Source: Dickeya poaceiphila
GTDB lineage: Bacteria; Pseudomonadota; Gammaproteobacteria; Enterobacterales; Enterobacteriaceae
Length of the DNA: 64,000 nucleotides
Reading direction: 5' to 3'
NCBI RefSeq assembly: GCF_007858975.2
Contig: NZ_CP042220.2
Coordinates: forward strand, 2,418,001 to 2,482,000
Shown here: positions 53,023 through 62,525 of the stretch, piece after piece
Layout of the letters: each line of letters opens with the position of its first letter
Position numbering within the stretch: position 1 is the stretch's first letter
The notes under the pieces: generated by a model
What the model was told of the DNA's origin: nothing
Databases searched by the model: none
The model's input: only the letters and a program-made list of their open reading frames with translations
Program-made: the position numbers and the translations under genes

Positions 53023-54033
53023 TCAGCGATCGCCGCCGCCGAACCGACGCTGCAACTGGTCGCGCAGATTAGGTGGCGTACCTTTGATGGTCAACGTATC
53101 CGTAGCCGGATCCCAGAAAATACGTTCGCCTAACAGCAGCGCATCGAAATTAATGCTAAGCCCGCCGCCGCTGCCGGCAAATTTGGTCAACTGCCGCAGC
53201 GTACTGCGATCTGCGGGAAAACTCTCTTCCAGTTCATAACCCTGCTCAGCAGTAAACGCCTGAAAGGTTTTGTCGCCCAGCGGCGGCAACTCTTTCGACA
53301 GCGCTTCCAGCTCAATTTCTTCACCCGCCTGCAACTGCTCGTTACAGTAGCTGTATACCTGCTGCCGATATTGCTGACGTTCGTTCTTATCCAGCTCCGC
53401 ATCGGCGCAGTAATCATCCAGCGCTTTCAACAGCCCTTTGTTCTGCGCCTTGGTATCCAGCCCTTCCGCCGCTGCCAGAAAATCCATAAAAAAATCAGAT
53501 ACCTTACGGCCAACACGACCTTTCAGGAAAGTCAGATAGCGGGTAGATGTCGGGCTGGTTTCCCATTCGGTCAGATCGATACGCGCCACAATATCCGCAT
53601 GATGAATGTCCAGATAATGGGTGCTGCTGATATCCAGCTGTTCGTTGACCCGCAGGCTATTGCAGCTGTTCAGCACCGCAATCAGCAAATACTCCACCGC
53701 CAGATACCGGTACTGACAAAACAGCACCACGCCCCCCTCAGCAAACGGATATTTTGCCAGTTCATCACGTAACCGACCGGTAGCCGCGCGGGAAAATGCC
53801 AGAAAATCATCATCACCTTTGCGGCAGGAACGTAATGCCGTCGCCAGTTCGCTCTCTTCATTAAACAGACCGTACGCCTTGCTTTTCGCGCTGTAAACGC
53901 GGTGCAGCTCCGCCATCATATCGCTGACCGCGCCGTTCACGGTCAGCAACGAATCGCGCAGCACCATTTCCAGCGACTGCTCGTCACGCTTGATTAGCTG
54001 GTGCAGGGCAATCTGGTCGATATCCAGACTCAT
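53023..54033 (-). CDS. yejK: YejK, nucleoid-associated protein
   Basis: 336 residues of the NdpA/YejK family, bound to the nucleoid in Escherichia. Seen: [69 protein letters not shown]. Divergent from yejL, as in Escherichia. ATG 54031-54033. Confidence 0.94.
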   Translation of the reverse strand: MSLDIDQIALHQLIKRDEQSLEMVLRDSLLTVNGAVSDMMAELHRVYSAKSKAYGLFNEESELATALRSCRKGDDDFLAFSRAATGRLRDELAKYPFAEGGVVLFCQYRYLAVEYLLIAVLNSCNSLRVNEQLDISSTHYLDIHHADIVARIDLTEWETSPTSTRYLTFLKGRVGRKVSDFFMDFLAAAEGLDTKAQNKGLLKALDDYCADAELDKNERQQYRQQVYSYCNEQLQAGEEIELEALSKELPPLGDKTFQAFTAEQGYELEESFPADRSTLRQLTKFAGSGGGLSINFDALLLGERIFWDPATDTLTIKGTPPNLRDQLQRRFGGGDR

Positions 54034-54194
54034 GGTAAACTCTCCTTCTGATAAGGAGCGTATTCAAGCACCAGCGGTTCCGCCATGCAACTCAAAGCAT
54101 CCCGATTCTGAAACGCGGTGTTGATAAAAGTGCGGAAAACCACGTCTCTATACGGTAATATATTTGCCTTTCATCACCTGAGATACACGATTTT

Positions 54195-54425
54195 ATGCCA
54201 CAATCATCCCGTTATAGTGACGAACAAATCGAACAGTTGCTGTCTGATCTGGCCAATGTGCTGGAGAAGCGCCACACCCCGACCGACCTCGCACTGATGG
54301 TGCTGGGTAACATGGTCACCAATCTGCTCAATACCAGCATCGCTAATCCGAAACAACGCGAAGCGCTGGCGGGTTCGTTTGCCAGCGCGTTGCAGGCGTC
54401 CATAAAAACCAACGACATCCACTGA
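54195..54425 (+). CDS. yejL: YejL family protein
   Basis: 76 residues, UPF0352 family; function unknown. Seen: [21 protein letters not shown] and [16 protein letters not shown]. Ends 13 bases before yejM, with which it is probably transcribed. Confidence 0.94.
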   Translation: MPQSSRYSDEQIEQLLSDLANVLEKRHTPTDLALMVLGNMVTNLLNTSIANPKQREALAGSFASALQASIKTNDIH

Positions 54426-54438
54426 TGCTGGCCCGTTT

Positions 54439-56211
54439 ATGGTAACCAACCGCCCGTGCTACCGAGAAAAAGTCTCCCAGATGATAAGCTGGGGGCACTG
54501 GTTTGCCCTGTTCAACATTCTGCTCGCACTGGGGCTGGGTAGCCGTTATCTGTTTGTTACCGACTGGCCATCATCGCTGCCAGGCCAGCTGTATTCATTG
54601 GTAAGCTGGCTGGGGCATTTCAGCTTTATTGGTTTTTCCGCTTACCTGCTGATCATTTTTCCGCTGACATTTATTGTGATGTCGCAGCGGTTGCTGCGCT
54701 TCCTGTCTGCGGCACTTGCCACCGCTGGCCAGACGTTGCTGATTGTTGATGCCTCCGTATTCAGCCGGTTCCATCTCCACCTGAACATGACCGTTTGGGA
54801 TCTGGTCACCAACCCGGACCAGAGCGAAATGGTGCGTGACTGGCAGTTACTGTTCATCGGCGTGCCAATGCTCTTCATGATGGAGATGTTGTTTGGCACC
54901 TGGTGCTGGCAAAAGCTACGCAGCCTGAACCGTCGCCATTTCGCCAAACCCATGGCAACAGTATTCATCGTGGCGTTTTGCTTATCGCATCTGATGTACA
55001 TTTGGGCTGACGCCAACTTCTACCGCCCAATAACCATGCAGCGCGCCAATCTCCCCCTTTCCTACCCGATGACGGCACGCCGTTTCCTGGAAAAACACGG
55101 CCTGCTCAATGCACAAGAATATGAGCGCCGTCTGGCATTGCAGGGCAATCCGGATGCGGTGTCGGTAGAGTATCCGCTGAGCGACATCAGTTTCCGCGAC
55201 GCCGGCAGCGGCTATAACCTGTTGCTGGTGGTAATGGACAGCGTACCGGACCAGGATACACCGCACTCCATGCCCAATCTGGCGCGCTTCGCTGAAGAAA
55301 ATGTACGTTTTAGCAATCATTTCAGCGCCGGTACTCAGCAGGATGGCAGCCTGTTCAACCTGTTCTATGGCATCTCCACCACCTATATGGATGGCGTGCT
55401 GGGCAGCAGCAAACCATCTGCGTTGATCGACGCATTAAGCCAGCAGGGTTACCAGTTTGGCCTGTTCTCAGCCAGCGGATTCAGCAGCCCTTTGTACCGT
55501 CAGGCACTGTTGTCTGATTTTTCGCTTCCGCCGGCACAACCGCAAAGCGATGAAGCCATCACCACCCAATGGACCAAATGGCTGGATAGCAATACCGATG
55601 CTCACTCGCCCTGGTTCTCGTTTATCGAGTTTACCCACAACACGGCAGGCAGCAATGGTCGTTCGCTTTCTGCCAGCGAACAACAACGTCGTTATCGTCA
55701 GGACACCGTCAGCATTGATGAACAGATTGATCGCATCATCTCTACGCTGCGGGAGAAAAACCTGCTCGATAAGACGGTGGTAGTGATTACCGCAGAGCAG
55801 AGCAGCGCCGAACGCCTCAAAGACGACGACCCGTCGCCGTTAAACCGCGAACACCGACAGGTGCCGCTGGTGGTGCACTGGCCGGAAACCCCAGCGCAAA
55901 CCATTAGCAAAATGACCGACCCGAAAGACGTAATGACCACGCTAATGCAGCGTTTGCTGCATGTTAAAACTGCGACGGAAGATTACTCTCAGGGTGAGGA
56001 TTTGTTCAGCGCCGGACGGCATACTAACTGGCTCATCAACGGGGACAACAATGGGCTGACCATTATCACGCCGCAGCAAATCATTCTGTTGGGGCGCAAC
56101 GGCAGCTACCGCGCTTACGCCCCTGATGGACGGCGGTTACCCAGTGAAAAACCCCAGTTGGGGCTACTCTTACAGGTGCTGACGGCTGAACGGCGATTTA
56201 TTGCCAACTAA
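54439..56211 (+). CDS. yejM: YejM (PbgA/LapC), inner-membrane regulator of LPS synthesis
   Basis: 590 residues. Five N-terminal membrane segments (about 20-190) and a periplasmic sulfatase/phosphoethanolamine-transferase-like domain without an intact active site. In Escherichia it senses LPS and restrains FtsH-LapB degradation of LpxC. Seen: VSQMISWGHWFALFNILLAL, RFHLHLNMTVWDLV, YIWADANFYRPITMQRANLP, FSNHFSAGTQQDGSLFNLFYG and closing LTAERRFIAN. ATG 54439; normal length. Confidence 0.95.
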   Translation: MVTNRPCYREKVSQMISWGHWFALFNILLALGLGSRYLFVTDWPSSLPGQLYSLVSWLGHFSFIGFSAYLLIIFPLTFIVMSQRLLRFLSAALATAGQTLLIVDASVFSRFHLHLNMTVWDLVTNPDQSEMVRDWQLLFIGVPMLFMMEMLFGTWCWQKLRSLNRRHFAKPMATVFIVAFCLSHLMYIWADANFYRPITMQRANLPLSYPMTARRFLEKHGLLNAQEYERRLALQGNPDAVSVEYPLSDISFRDAGSGYNLLLVVMDSVPDQDTPHSMPNLARFAEENVRFSNHFSAGTQQDGSLFNLFYGISTTYMDGVLGSSKPSALIDALSQQGYQFGLFSASGFSSPLYRQALLSDFSLPPAQPQSDEAITTQWTKWLDSNTDAHSPWFSFIEFTHNTAGSNGRSLSASEQQRRYRQDTVSIDEQIDRIISTLREKNLLDKTVVVITAEQSSAERLKDDDPSPLNREHRQVPLVVHWPETPAQTISKMTDPKDVMTTLMQRLLHVKTATEDYSQGEDLFSAGRHTNWLINGDNNGLTIITPQQIILLGRNGSYRAYAPDGRRLPSEKPQLGLLLQVLTAERRFIAN

Positions 56212-56289
56212 CTGCCTAAATCTAAAGCAGTCGCTTGGGGCGGCTATTGCAATCACTCCGGGAAACGGTAGTATAGGCGCCCACAACAT

Positions 56290-56366
56290 CGGCACGTAGC
56301 GCAGCCTGGTAGCGCACCGTCATGGGGTGTCGGGGGTCGGAGGTTCAAATCCTCTCGTGCCGACCA
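56290..56366 (+). tRNA. proL: tRNA-Pro, anticodon GGG
   Basis: 77 bases with encoded CCA. Acceptor arm CGGCACG pairs with CGTGCCG; T-arm GGAGG TTCAAAT CCTCT; anticodon GGG at 56324-56326 in CATGGGGTG. Identical to the Escherichia proL as remembered, and in the same place after yejM. Its 3' end lies next to a truncated integrase gene, so it served as an integration site. Confidence 0.97.
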
Positions 56367-56410
56367 AATACTACTTCCGTAAGTACCGGTTACTGACGGA
56401 AACCCCACAG

Positions 56411-56446
56411 AAACCCGCATCCTCTCTGAGTTTGCGGGTTTTTTGT
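56411..56446 (+). terminator. Terminator after tRNA-Pro
   Basis: AACCCGCA (56412-56419) pairs with TGCGGGTT (56433-56440), followed by TTTT, then GTTG. Suits the tRNA transcript. Confidence 0.85.
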
Positions 56447-56487
56447 TGCCTGTTATCTGCCGGGATACCCCGTTTACAGCCGGAAAC

Positions 56488-56543
56488 TTTGGGACTACAT
56501 TTGGGACTAACTCGGCATAGTCCCATAAAACCGTAGTCCCAAA
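56488..56543. repeat. Repeated TTTGGGACTA words, probable integrase arm sites
   Basis: TTTGGGACTAC (56488-56498) and TTTGGGACTAA (56500-56510) point one way; TAGTCCCA (56518-56525) and GTAGTCCCAAA (56533-56543) point back. Four copies in 56 bases directly before the integrase start fit arm-type binding sites of a P4-type integrase or an operator for it. Confidence 0.65.
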
Positions 56544-56553
56544 GGAAACGATC

Positions 56554-56889
56554 ATGGCAATTCAGGCAAAGCCCCTCACCAACACGGAAGTCAAAGCCGC
56601 CAAAGCGACGGATAAAGAATTGTCATTGCATGACGGCGGCGGGCTGCTGCTGTTCGTCAAACCATCTGGTACAAAAACCTGGCGCTTTCGCTATTACAAA
56701 ACTACTACTAAAAAACGTGCCATGATGGCATTCGGTGCCTACCCCGCCGTGTCCCTTGCTGATGCACGGCGCATGAGGGACGAAACGCGCCAGTTACTGG
56801 CAAACGGTATCGATCCGCTCATCAACCGTGAAAACGAGCACCAGCAAGGCGATGGCCGCAGACAGCGCAAAAGGGCTACGAGTGATTAG
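56554..56889 (+). pseudogene. Truncated P4-type tyrosine integrase, N-terminal arm-binding domain only
   Basis: 111 codons remain of a gene usually near 400. Residues 1 to about 95 are the DUF4102 arm-binding domain (LTNTEVKAAKATDKELSLHDG, FRYYKTTTKKRAMMAFGAYP, LADARRMRDETRQLL, NGIDPLINREN), then a frame-changed tail GRRQRKRATSD and a stop. The core-binding and catalytic R-H-R-Y domains are gone. It follows tRNA-Pro with the normal orientation of an integrase reading away from the attachment site, so an element once sat here. Confidence 0.85.
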
Positions 56890-57214
56890 TGCTTAATTCT
56901 GTTTATTTATACAGTTAATTATTGATTCCTGTTAACGTTTCGCTTCTCGCTCATAACAGTCCGATGATGACACGATGTTTGGTTTCGTACCAAAACACGC
57001 ACAACGAACTTCATAGTGTGTTAATCAAGGAGAGCAGAACAAGGGTCGCCTGTTTGTTGTTCTTTTCGTTCGACTTTGCAAAGATGTATCGCACACAATT
57101 TCAGGCCTGCTACGCAATCAGGAACAGGATTTACTCTCCATGCCCTGTGCCCCGGCAGTAACGCGCTACGTGGCAATGTCGACGTCGAACTGGTTCTGCT
57201 TTGAGGATTCCGAT
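56890..57214. other. Region between integrase remnant and btuE
   Basis: No gene seen; about 325 bases of mixed composition. It may include leftovers of the integrase element and the btuE promoter. Confidence 0.45.
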
Positions 57215-57709
57215 ATGACAACCTTTCATCAACTTACCGCCACCAGTCTGGACGGCCAGCTTATCTCTATGGCCGACTACGCGGGTAAGGTGGTTCTGGT
57301 CGTTAATACCGCCAGCCATTGCGGCTTCACGCCACAATACAGCGGCCTTGAAGCGCTCTACCAGAAATACGCCGCCCAGGGTTTGGTGCTGCTGGGTTTC
57401 CCCTGCAACCAGTTCGGTAAACAGGAACCCGGCGATGCCGACGAAATCGCGCAGACCTGTCACATTAACTATGGTGTAAGCTTCCCGATGTTCGAGAAAA
57501 TAGAGGTCAACGGAACCGCAGCGCACCCGGTGTTTCGTTATCTGAAAAACGAATTGCCCGGCGTGCTGGGTGGGCGGATCAAGTGGAACTTCACTAAGTT
57601 CCTGATCGGTCGCGACGGTGAACCGCTCAAACGTTTTGCACCGTTCACCACCCCGGAGAAAATGGAAGCCGCAATCCTTGCGGCACTTGAAATCTCAGTG
57701 TTTCGGTAA
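57215..57709 (+). CDS. btuE: Glutathione peroxidase-like protein BtuE
   Basis: 164 residues of the thioredoxin-fold glutathione peroxidase family; non-selenium type, reduces peroxides. Active-site residues: Cys36 in NTASHCGFTPQY, Gln70 in FPCNQFGKQEP, Trp124 in KWNFTKFL. The frame extends to 57140, but ATG 57215 with GAGGA seven bases ahead is the family start. Ordinary base composition, so likely host rather than element-borne. No partner in the adjoining genes. Confidence 0.92.
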   Translation: MTTFHQLTATSLDGQLISMADYAGKVVLVVNTASHCGFTPQYSGLEALYQKYAAQGLVLLGFPCNQFGKQEPGDADEIAQTCHINYGVSFPMFEKIEVNGTAAHPVFRYLKNELPGVLGGRIKWNFTKFLIGRDGEPLKRFAPFTTPEKMEAAILAALEISVFR

Positions 57710-57838
57710 TTCGAACCATTCAATTTTAGAGCGCTTACGAACAACTCATTATCCGTGAGAGGATAACTTCTGCTGTTCGCTGGTGGCAGCCCCGCTTCAA
57801 TGTCTGCGGGACTTAGCCAAAAGCGGATGTTGCTGGCT

Positions 57839-58186
57839 CTATTTCTTCTTATTAAGCATCGACTTTAGATCGGCAAAGGGATTATAGGTTGCTGCACCAA
57901 CATCTTTTTGCGCATCTTCCCCCGCCACAACGGTTGTGCCGTACTGCTCGGCTTCAGTGTACTTCGAGTGTTCGTGGTCATGGCAATATAGACACAACAA
58001 CTCCCAGTTGCTGCCATCTTCCGGATTATTGGTATGGTCGTGATCGATATGGTGAACAGTTAATTCGCGTAGGTTTGAATAAACAAACTCCCGTGCGCAG
58101 CGCCCACACACCCATGGATAGATTTTTAGTGCTTTCTCACGGTAACCGCTTTCCAGCCGCGAGTAGTTTTTTGGAATCAAAACCAT
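57839..58186 (-). CDS. yajD: YajD, HNH nuclease family protein
   Basis: 115 residues, as in Escherichia. HNH fold with CX2C...CX2C zinc knuckles: WVCGRCAREF, HHIDHDHTNNPEDGSNWELL, CLYCHDHEH. DNA cleavage not proven. A GTG at 58196-58198 is in frame; ATG 58184-58186 with AGGTGG eight bases before is preferred. Nearly identical to the remembered Escherichia protein. Confidence 0.93.
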   Translation of the reverse strand: MVLIPKNYSRLESGYREKALKIYPWVCGRCAREFVYSNLRELTVHHIDHDHTNNPEDGSNWELLCLYCHDHEHSKYTEAEQYGTTVVAGEDAQKDVGAATYNPFADLKSMLNKKK

Positions 58187-58238
58187 TGCCGATGCCACCT
58201 GTTATTTATAAAGAGGTAATTTTACAATATATCCCCTA

Positions 58239-58445
58239 TACGAGTACCTCTATATCGTGCAAGGCGATCCACAAGCTGCCAGCCAGTTTGTCGATGAAGT
58301 TCAAAGGGTAACGGAATTACTACCGCAACAGCCAGCAATGGGAAGGCCGGGCCGAGTACCGGGAACACGCGAACTGGTGTTAACGCACTACTCCTACATC
58401 ATACAATTCGGACTGAGTTATCTTCAAGAGATAGACTATTTATAA
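58239..58445 (+). pseudogene. Remnant of a ParE/RelE-family toxin gene
   Basis: About 68 codons. The frame YEYLYIVQGDPQAASQFVDE, with QPAMGRPGRVPGTRELVL and YSYIIQF, carries the helix and the conserved MGRPGRV-GTREL strand segment of ParE/RelE toxins. The N-terminal strand-helix part has no start codon in this frame and the last strand has diverged (QFGLSYLQEIDYL). No antitoxin gene is adjacent. Most likely a dead toxin-antitoxin module of the former island. Confidence 0.75.
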
Positions 58446-59000
58446 AGGTATTAGTAATAATAAAGTAATTTATTAACAAATAATAAACACTGACGTTTAA
58501 TAACAATCTAAGTAACAGTAATTGATTGATAAGAAGGTATTAAATTGAGAGTACTTAGCAGTGCCGACTAATTCTACGACCCAGAAAAACCTCTAACAAA
58601 AATCCCTAGACTCATTCTTTCATGCTATGAGGATGGAAACGATACGTATCAAATGGATTCATTAGATAAAAAACCTCATTAGCAAAGTTAATCATAAGGT
58701 CACCACAATTAAATTTATGATTAGTACCGGAGGCTTACTGCCTGAAAAGTGTAACGTACTCATAGTTCCTAACGAATCAGAATAAAATCATTAAAATTAT
58801 TATTTATTTGGACTAAATTATAGAATCAGGTGGATTTTTAGCATTATACGTTGCCAACATAAAAAATAATAAAATGGAATGATTACATTAATTGACATAA
58901 AAAGTTTAAGCAGATAGGTTAATGAGACTAAATCTTATAATTCTAAACGCCTTATGTTTCATTTCGATGACATGGCGGAAATTTGATTAGGATTGCCGCC
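58446..59000. other. AT-rich gene-free stretch
   Basis: About 555 bases with no gene. It includes a GTGCCGAC at 58561-58568, followed by a CTAC, resembling the tRNA-Pro 3' end and downstream bases (GTGCCGACC...CTAC), a weak candidate for a decayed att site. A Shine-Dalgarno AGGA at 58989-58992 precedes the next gene. Confidence 0.4.
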
Positions 59001-60182
59001 ATGGAAGAACGTACACTGCAAACGCACTCATCTGTATGGATAAGCCGATTAATTTGGGCAGTTAATCTCTGCTCAATAAGTGCCTCAACTTTATGTTATA
59101 TATACCTTTCATGGTATATTTATCATGCAACCGGGAACATTATACTTTCACAGGCAGTGCTTTATGCACCAATGATTTTACCCGTAATTTTTGTAAATCA
59201 AGTACAAGGTATTGCGGAAAAAACCTCTCCTCGCAAACTGCTTATGATGAGTAATCTTATTGCTGCTATTTGTACACTCGTTATATTCAGTTTGATTCAC
59301 CGAATACCAACCTTCGCGCTGCTTGGGGGGCTATTAATTGGTTCAATTGACGCACTTCAACGTGTCGGCCGCATAGTTGCTATTAAGCATTATTTTAGTG
59401 GAGACAAACTTGAAACCACAGTACCGCTCACCCTCACAGCACAGTTTATCGCTGGTGGATTGGCAGGAATGCTGATGGGAAGTATTAAAGGCGAAATGTC
59501 GCCACAATTAGCAATGTCGATGATTTCAGTGTTGTTCATCGCTTCGGTACTGGCATCATTCCTATTACCTAAACTCAACTTACATCAGGAAGGGAAAGCG
59601 CAGGCACGGTCATTGAAATCGTTTGTTGCTCTACTCTCAGATAATGTACCGTTAAAGAAAGCGTTCCTTAATTTCATTGTTTTCATTACTTTCTTTCAGG
59701 GTTTTTTTAATGTATCCCGCGTTACATTACCATCGCATGTTTTGAATTTGCCTGAAAATTTTGTTGGGTACCTTCAGTTAGTCAATAGTGGCGCTGCCCT
59801 AACCGGCGCAGTATTTTACTTCATTTATAATCGAAAGGGGGTGAAGTTTAATCCGTTATACATGGCAATCATCAGCGCCCTATTCATGGTTATCACATCG
59901 CTCGGTGTTAATGTTTTAACCAGCTATCTAACCTATTTCTTCTATATATTCTTTTTTGAACTTGCATTTTTCAAATTGCAGTCAGATATCGTTTTAAAGA
60001 GTGATGCCAAAGACATGCCAATGATTGCCGCTATGCAATATGCTGGTGTCTATATCGGAATGATCACTTCAATATTCATTGGGTCAGTACTAACACAATA
60101 TTCACACCTTTATGTAGTAGCCTTATTTTTTACGATAGCATATTTCTCATGCTATGTATCACTCAGTAAAGAAAGAAAATAA
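59001..60182 (+). CDS. MFS transporter, AT-rich and foreign-looking
   Basis: 393 residues, about 11-12 hydrophobic segments. Major facilitator family, probably an exporter of the MFS_3/EntS-like set, but no close named relative is recognised. N-terminal HSSVWISRLIWAVNLCSISA, an early charged loop AEKTSPRKL; the typical GX3DRXGRR motif is degenerate (SPRKLLMMSN). The gene is clearly more AT-rich than its neighbours, and there is no partner gene nearby. The ATG at 59001 is preceded by AGGA at eight bases; a TTG at 58983 is in frame. A UUCG-loop hairpin follows the stop. Confidence 0.78.
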   Translation: MEERTLQTHSSVWISRLIWAVNLCSISASTLCYIYLSWYIYHATGNIILSQAVLYAPMILPVIFVNQVQGIAEKTSPRKLLMMSNLIAAICTLVIFSLIHRIPTFALLGGLLIGSIDALQRVGRIVAIKHYFSGDKLETTVPLTLTAQFIAGGLAGMLMGSIKGEMSPQLAMSMISVLFIASVLASFLLPKLNLHQEGKAQARSLKSFVALLSDNVPLKKAFLNFIVFITFFQGFFNVSRVTLPSHVLNLPENFVGYLQLVNSGAALTGAVFYFIYNRKGVKFNPLYMAIISALFMVITSLGVNVLTSYLTYFFYIFFFELAFFKLQSDIVLKSDAKDMPMIAAMQYAGVYIGMITSIFIGSVLTQYSHLYVVALFFTIAYFSCYVSLSKERK

Positions 60183-60188
60183 ATCGAT

Positions 60189-60208
60189 GCCTGCTTTTCG
60201 AAGCAGGC
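60189..60208 (+). terminator. UUCG-tetraloop hairpin after the MFS gene
   Basis: GCCTGCTT (60189-60196) pairs with AAGCAGGC (60201-60208) with loop TTCG, six bases past the stop. The plus strand continues with A's, so no classical T-tract; stable hairpin, possible terminator. Confidence 0.55.
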
Positions 60209-60277
60209 AAAAATACTATTATAAGTTATAAAGGGTAAAATATATGGGCGCAATAACGTCAGCATTTCCGTTCGTGA

Positions 60278-61300
60278 AATTTACGGGTTGACCGCCTTTT
60301 GGGAAACACTGCGCTTCATAACGATATCCCGAAAATATTTAATCAGATTACATCCATGATGACCAAAAACATGCCGTGGTGTGTTATTGCCGTCGACTGG
60401 AGTGGCTATCCCTCTCAGGCTTTTCATGTCCTGCGTGCAAGTCTTGTCTGTGATGGTCGCGCTATCCCCTTGATGAGTCAGGTAGTTCCGTCAGAAAAGC
60501 AAAACAATATTTTGATACAGAAGGCCTTTCTTGACGCGCTTGCCAGCGCCATAGCCCCACAAATGAAAGTCACCCTCATCACCGACGCGGGCTTCCACAA
60601 TGAATGGTTTCGGCATATCAAAGCACTGGGATGGGACTTTATTGGCCGAATCCGGGGAAACGTAAAATTTTGCCTTCATCATGGCCCGGAACACTGGCTG
60701 AACGTGAAAGACTGTGCCGGGACAGCGCGGGCGGAATATCTGGGAACAGGTACGCTGGCGCGTTCAAAAAAAGCGCAATGCGATGGACATTTTTACCTTC
60801 ACAAGAAAGCGTCAAAAGGGAGAAAAAGCAAACGTGCCAGAGGGAAACCGGGCTATCCGACCGTGGAAAAAGAGCAACGTGCGTCAGCCAAAGAGCCGTG
60901 GCTGATATTTACCAACACAGATGAATTTAAGCCCCGTGAAATCATGAAGCTCTACAGCAGGAGAATGCAGATTGAACAAAACTTTCGAGATGAAAAGAGT
61001 GAGAGATTTGGTTTTGGCTTACGCGCCTGTGGAAGCAAAACGGGTGAGCGGCTTTGGGGGCTGAGTCTGCTGGCGACACTGGCATCAATTGTTCTCTGGT
61101 TATTAGGATATCATTTTGAAAATAAAGGTCTTCATCTTCATTATCAGGCGAACAGCCTTAAAAATCGAAGAGTGATATCGTTTTTGACACTGGCGGAAAA
61201 TGTACTGCGGCATTCGCCACGAATAATCGGGCGGGTGAAACTGGAGAGTATTTTAGCCCAACTCACCAGCACCTACCGAAGCATGGTGCTGGTTTATTAG
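60278..61300 (+). pseudogene. Transposase of the IS10 group, N-terminally truncated
   Basis: About 340 codons. Starts inside the family motif VDRLLGN; remaining parts include the first catalytic Asp in VIAVDWSGYP, the second in TLITDAGFHNEWF, and the YREK-like signature in YSRRMQIEQNFRDEKSERFG with Glu at the third position, and the closing LTSTYRSM. The catalytic DDE set therefore seems present but about 60-70 N-terminal residues are gone. A TTG at 60299 could only start a shortened protein. Confidence 0.8.
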
Positions 61301-61325
61301 CGGTGACTTTGTGGGGATCCCTCAG
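60278..61325 (+). mobile_element. 5'-truncated IS4-family (IS10-group) element
   Basis: Contains most of the transposase frame (from 60278) and a right end at about 61308-61325 whose outward strand reads CTGAGGGATCCCCACAAA, similar to IS10-type ends. The left end and the transposase N terminus are missing: a TGA (60275-60277) precedes NLRVDRLLGN, so the element was cut there. It cannot move by itself. Confidence 0.8.
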
Positions 61326-61853
61326 CCCGCAGGGGTGAGACCCAGAGATGGGCCGAGTAATAAAGCCAACGCACCTGCCACTTGAAGTATGGCGGGTATA
61401 TCAGTATATCTCTTTAGCCACACCTTACTTCCAATCAATGCCACGTTAAGTGAACGGTTAATCCACTTTATTATTAAGGGAAAGAACAACTCTCCCTCGC
61501 CATTATCATTTTCCTGGGTGAAATTCCTCTTTTTCATATGAAAAAAAATAAATAAAATTTTATATAAATAACAAAATCGCTTTTTTCTCTTGATTTTCGG
61601 AAAACGATACGAATGTCAAGATGTTCGTGTCCGAAAGATGCATAAGGTTTACACGTGGTTGAGGAATGGCAAATAAAGTTACAGTAAAGGATTTCCCTGC
61701 TTCCCCTTCCAACGATACGATTTATATTAATTTACTACTGATGATAACCGAACAAAGCTGTGCCCATGTTCAGTATAGTTGACGAACACTTGGCCCTATG
61801 GTTAGTGCCGGCTTTTAGTTCACAGGGGGAATATATTTTGGGGAGTGATTGTA
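61326..61853. other. Region between IS remnant and next gene
   Basis: No gene I can support in about 530 bases. An open frame of 71 codons on the minus strand (61322-61537) has a hydrophobic C terminus but no known homologue or clear ribosome site. AT-rich overall. Confidence 0.45.
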
Positions 61854-62525
61854 GTGGTTCATAAAACGATAGGAAATATTTGGATAGATAAACAGGTAGC
61901 GCCGCTTGAATATTGTTCCATCCAACGAGCATCTGCGTTATTGAAGTGTGAGGAAGAGGATTTTTTACACTGGCATGATATCGGTGCTATCTCTCTTGCC
62001 ATTAAGTTGAATAATAAAACGTCGGCAAACCTTTATTTTATCAGCGATGGAATGTTGAGTGATAGTGAAAAGAAAAAAGCTCGCATTGAAATAAACCAAT
62101 TATATAACCTTGAATCATCACGGATTATAGGTTCAGTGGACGATATAGAAATCACCTTTTCCTCTTCTGACAGGAATGGTTTCCGTTACAATATATCGCC
62201 TCCATGTTTAATATTCGGAGTGTGGCGGATACTTGACGACTTTAACCTATCTTGCAGTTTGGGCAATGCCGAAAAACTATATTCCATGTCTGTGTTTCAA
62301 GAGCAGAGCATCTCGCCAACATTACGAATTGTCGTCGCCATGCTTGAAATGGCAGTGGCTTATGACAAACGTTCATTATTTGTTTTGCGATCCGACATTG
62401 AAAATATCTATACTCATGCTATGACAGGGCAACCAATGCCTAACTTTATCAATGGCAGGATCGAAAAACAAAATCTATCAACCGAAATTAAAAATCTCAC
62501 TGAACCGCTGGACGCCACACCATAA
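61854..62525 (+). CDS. Unknown protein with island/phage-type N-terminal HTH-like region
   Basis: 223 residues, no family named. The N-terminal part, APLEYCSIQRASALLKCEEEDF followed by LHWHDIGAISL, has the shape of a MerR/AlpA-like helix-turn-helix that occurs in proteins of prophages and P4-like islands (remembered pattern, not searched). The rest is mixed alpha/beta without motif and ends polar. GTG 61854 has GGGGAG eight bases ahead; the earlier in-frame GTG at 61845 has none. AT-rich like the MFS gene. May be a regulator left by the island. Confidence 0.6.
   Translation: MVHKTIGNIWIDKQVAPLEYCSIQRASALLKCEEEDFLHWHDIGAISLAIKLNNKTSANLYFISDGMLSDSEKKKARIEINQLYNLESSRIIGSVDDIEITFSSSDRNGFRYNISPPCLIFGVWRILDDFNLSCSLGNAEKLYSMSVFQEQSISPTLRIVVAMLEMAVAYDKRSLFVLRSDIENIYTHAMTGQPMPNFINGRIEKQNLSTEIKNLTEPLDATP

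Noticed and set aside
58561..58577. Possible attR of the tRNA-Pro element
   Set aside because: Only about eight exact bases match the tRNA 3' end; kept as a weak note, not as a feature.
61322..61537. 71-codon minus frame with hydrophobic C terminus
   Set aside because: No homologue recognised, overlaps the IS end; not enough to call a gene.
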